A stretch of DNA of 6,648 bases from an uncultured Pseudomonadota bacterium. Its GTDB lineage: Bacteria; SAR324; NAC60-12. The notes under the pieces are model-generated. The model saw only the letters and a list, made by a program, of their open reading frames with translations. It had not been told where the DNA came from and did not search any database. The stretch spans positions 1-6,648 of the forward strand of contig CAJXDX010000100.1 of the NCBI GenBank assembly GCA_913052275.1, given 5' to 3'. The translations under genes were made by a program, and so were the position numbers. Shown here one piece after another: positions 5,496 to 6,648 of this stretch (position 1 is its first letter; every line of letters begins with the position of its first letter).

Positions 5496-6461
5496 TCAGG
5501 CAACCCGGTCTCTCGGTGCACGGTTTGAAAAATATGCATCAAGGTTATCAAGAGCCCGAAAACCCATGGCATTTCTGGTTTCAATGGTGGCGCTGCCAAT
5601 GTGAGGCAGCAAGAATGTGTTAGGTAATTTTGAGATTGTTGGGCTGCCGCCAGGTTCATTGCGGTAAACATCAAGCCCTGCTGAAGCCAGTTTCCCAGAG
5701 TTTAATGCGTCTACGAGCGCTTTTTCATCAATCAATGCACCACGTGCAGTATTGACTACAATTGCACCATCAGGAAGCATTGCAATCCGTTCTGCAGTTA
5801 ACAGATTTATGGTCTCCGGAGTTGCAGGGCAGTTGAGAGACAAGATGTCGCTTACCGGCAGAAGGCTTTCAATAGAGTGGTGATAAATTGCACCATTTTC
5901 ATTCGCTTCAGGCAGACGTCTGCGGTTGCAATAATGAATTTCCATTTCAAATCCACGTGCCCGTTTTGCCACAATTTGTCCAACTCGCCCCATTCCAATT
6001 ATGCCTAAGCGTTTCCCTGTAACTGCACTGCCTACCATGAATTCAGGGCTCCATTTATTCCATGACCCTTTCCTCATCATGCGCTCACCTTCACTGGCTC
6101 GCCGCGCCGCTCCGAGCATCAGCAAAATTGCAATTTCCGCGGTTGCATCACTGAGTACATCCGGAGTATTTGTCACAATGATTCCCCGTTTTCGAAAAGA
6201 CTCCAGATCACAATGATCTACCCCAACTGAATAATTGGCTACAATTTTTACACTGTCCGGCAACCTCAGAACCACATCCCCTGTAAAATGTTCTGTATTA
6301 CAGGTCAGTATTGCCTCAGCTTCCCCTGATAGTTTTATCAAATCATCCGTAGTGTACATGATATCATCAGGATTCAGGTGCACATCGTAATCCCTTTTAA
6401 GTCTGTCTTCTACTGCCTTGGGAAGTTTACGAGTGACAAGTACTGTGTGTTTGGAGGTCAT
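5496..6461 (-). CDS. D-2-hydroxyacid dehydrogenase, glyoxylate/hydroxypyruvate reductase type
   Basis: A 321-residue cytoplasmic oxidoreductase of the D-isomer-specific 2-hydroxyacid dehydrogenase family, interconverting a 2-oxoacid and a D-2-hydroxyacid with a nicotinamide cofactor. Numbering from the ATG at 6461, the Rossmann motif GMGRVG is at 156-161, and the catalytic set is Arg240 (NTARGALID), Glu269 (DVYRNEP) and His287 (LPHIGSAT). The NYSVGVDHCDLESF and TNTPDVLSDATAEIA stretches resemble glyoxylate and hydroxypyruvate reductases. The second beta strand of the cofactor fold ends in CNRRR rather than an acidic residue, which favours NADP(H). Start choice: a GTG at 6467 is also in frame, but AAGG at 6471-6468 would leave it no spacer and suits the ATG, giving MTSKHTVL. 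It lies upstream of the TRAP operon on the same strand, 368 bases away, so it is probably a separate unit of the same pathway. Substrates in this family overlap widely, so glyoxylate, hydroxypyruvate or another 2-oxoacid are all possible. Confidence 0.92.
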   Translation of the reverse strand: MTSKHTVLVTRKLPKAVEDRLKRDYDVHLNPDDIMYTTDDLIKLSGEAEAILTCNTEHFTGDVVLRLPDSVKIVANYSVGVDHCDLESFRKRGIIVTNTPDVLSDATAEIAILLMLGAARRASEGERMMRKGSWNKWSPEFMVGSAVTGKRLGIIGMGRVGQIVAKRARGFEMEIHYCNRRRLPEANENGAIYHHSIESLLPVSDILSLNCPATPETINLLTAERIAMLPDGAIVVNTARGALIDEKALVDALNSGKLASAGLDVYRNEPGGSPTISKLPNTFLLPHIGSATIETRNAMGFRALDNLDAYFSNRAPRDRVA

Positions 6462-6556
6462 AATCACCTTTAAAATCTATGAAATTGATGAACTTTTGCT
6501 GATTCTGGATTCCATACAGGAAACTTAAATTAAACACATTAGGCAATAAACACGTA

Positions 6557-6572
6557 TGTAAAAGCGTCTACA
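6557..6572. repeat. Imperfect 16-base palindrome upstream of the dehydrogenase
   Basis: TGTAAAAGCGTCTACA matches its reverse complement at 12 of 16 positions, with TGTA/TACA ends, about 95-110 bases upstream of the dehydrogenase start. It has the look of a dimeric repressor or activator site, but nothing identifies the regulator. Confidence 0.22.
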
Positions 6573-6599
6573 AATATTGAGCTATAAAAATGGGTTTGA

Positions 6600-6627
6600 A
6601 CAAATGATAGCTGTCAGCTGGATTTGT
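6600..6627. repeat. 28-base interrupted dyad near the right window edge
   Basis: ACAAAT and ATTTGT flank AGCTG-T-CAGCT, giving two nested inverted repeats about one centre, broken only by GAT on one side and GG on the other. The one-base centre makes a tight RNA hairpin unlikely, so a protein operator fits better. It lies about 140-165 bases before the dehydrogenase start and may serve this gene or one beyond the window. Confidence 0.33.
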
Positions 6628-6648
6628 CACCTCTGTTCACAGGCAGGG

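Overview
The window carries one coherent cluster of six complete genes, all on the minus strand, and it looks like proteobacterial chromosomal DNA. Base composition by eye is mid-range (roughly 45% G+C, higher only in the substrate-binding protein gene). The protein families, a Tat-exported TRAP binding protein with a TakP-type site and an amidase-signature enzyme with a GSQTNGSII nucleophile motif, are the kind found in marine alpha- or gammaproteobacteria. I cannot fix the genus from sequence alone.

Layout in the direction of transcription (right to left): a D-2-hydroxyacid dehydrogenase of the glyoxylate/hydroxypyruvate reductase type (6461-5496); a 368-base AT-rich intergenic region with a candidate sigma-70 promoter, a structured leader and a possible 40-codon leader ORF; then a TRAP transporter operon. 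The operon runs binding protein (5127-3991), a strong hairpin in the 113-base gap, small permease DctQ (3877-3302), large permease DctM (3256-1889), a 65-residue two-helix membrane protein of unknown function (1853-1656), and an amidase-signature hydrolase (1637-312). At the left edge a plus-strand gene ends at base 59; its last 18 codons look like an outer-membrane beta-strand. It converges on the operon across 252 bases that hold only weak hairpins.

Working model: the periplasmic binding protein captures a small 2-oxo- or 2-hydroxy-carboxylate-like solute, and the DctQM permease imports it with a sodium gradient. The amidase and the NADP(H)-type dehydrogenase then process it or a related compound in the cytoplasm. 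The family assignments are firm. The substrate and the shared pathway are inference. The least explained element is the small membrane protein between the large permease and the amidase, which could be an accessory part of this transporter. I found no mobile element, CRISPR array, tRNA or rRNA.
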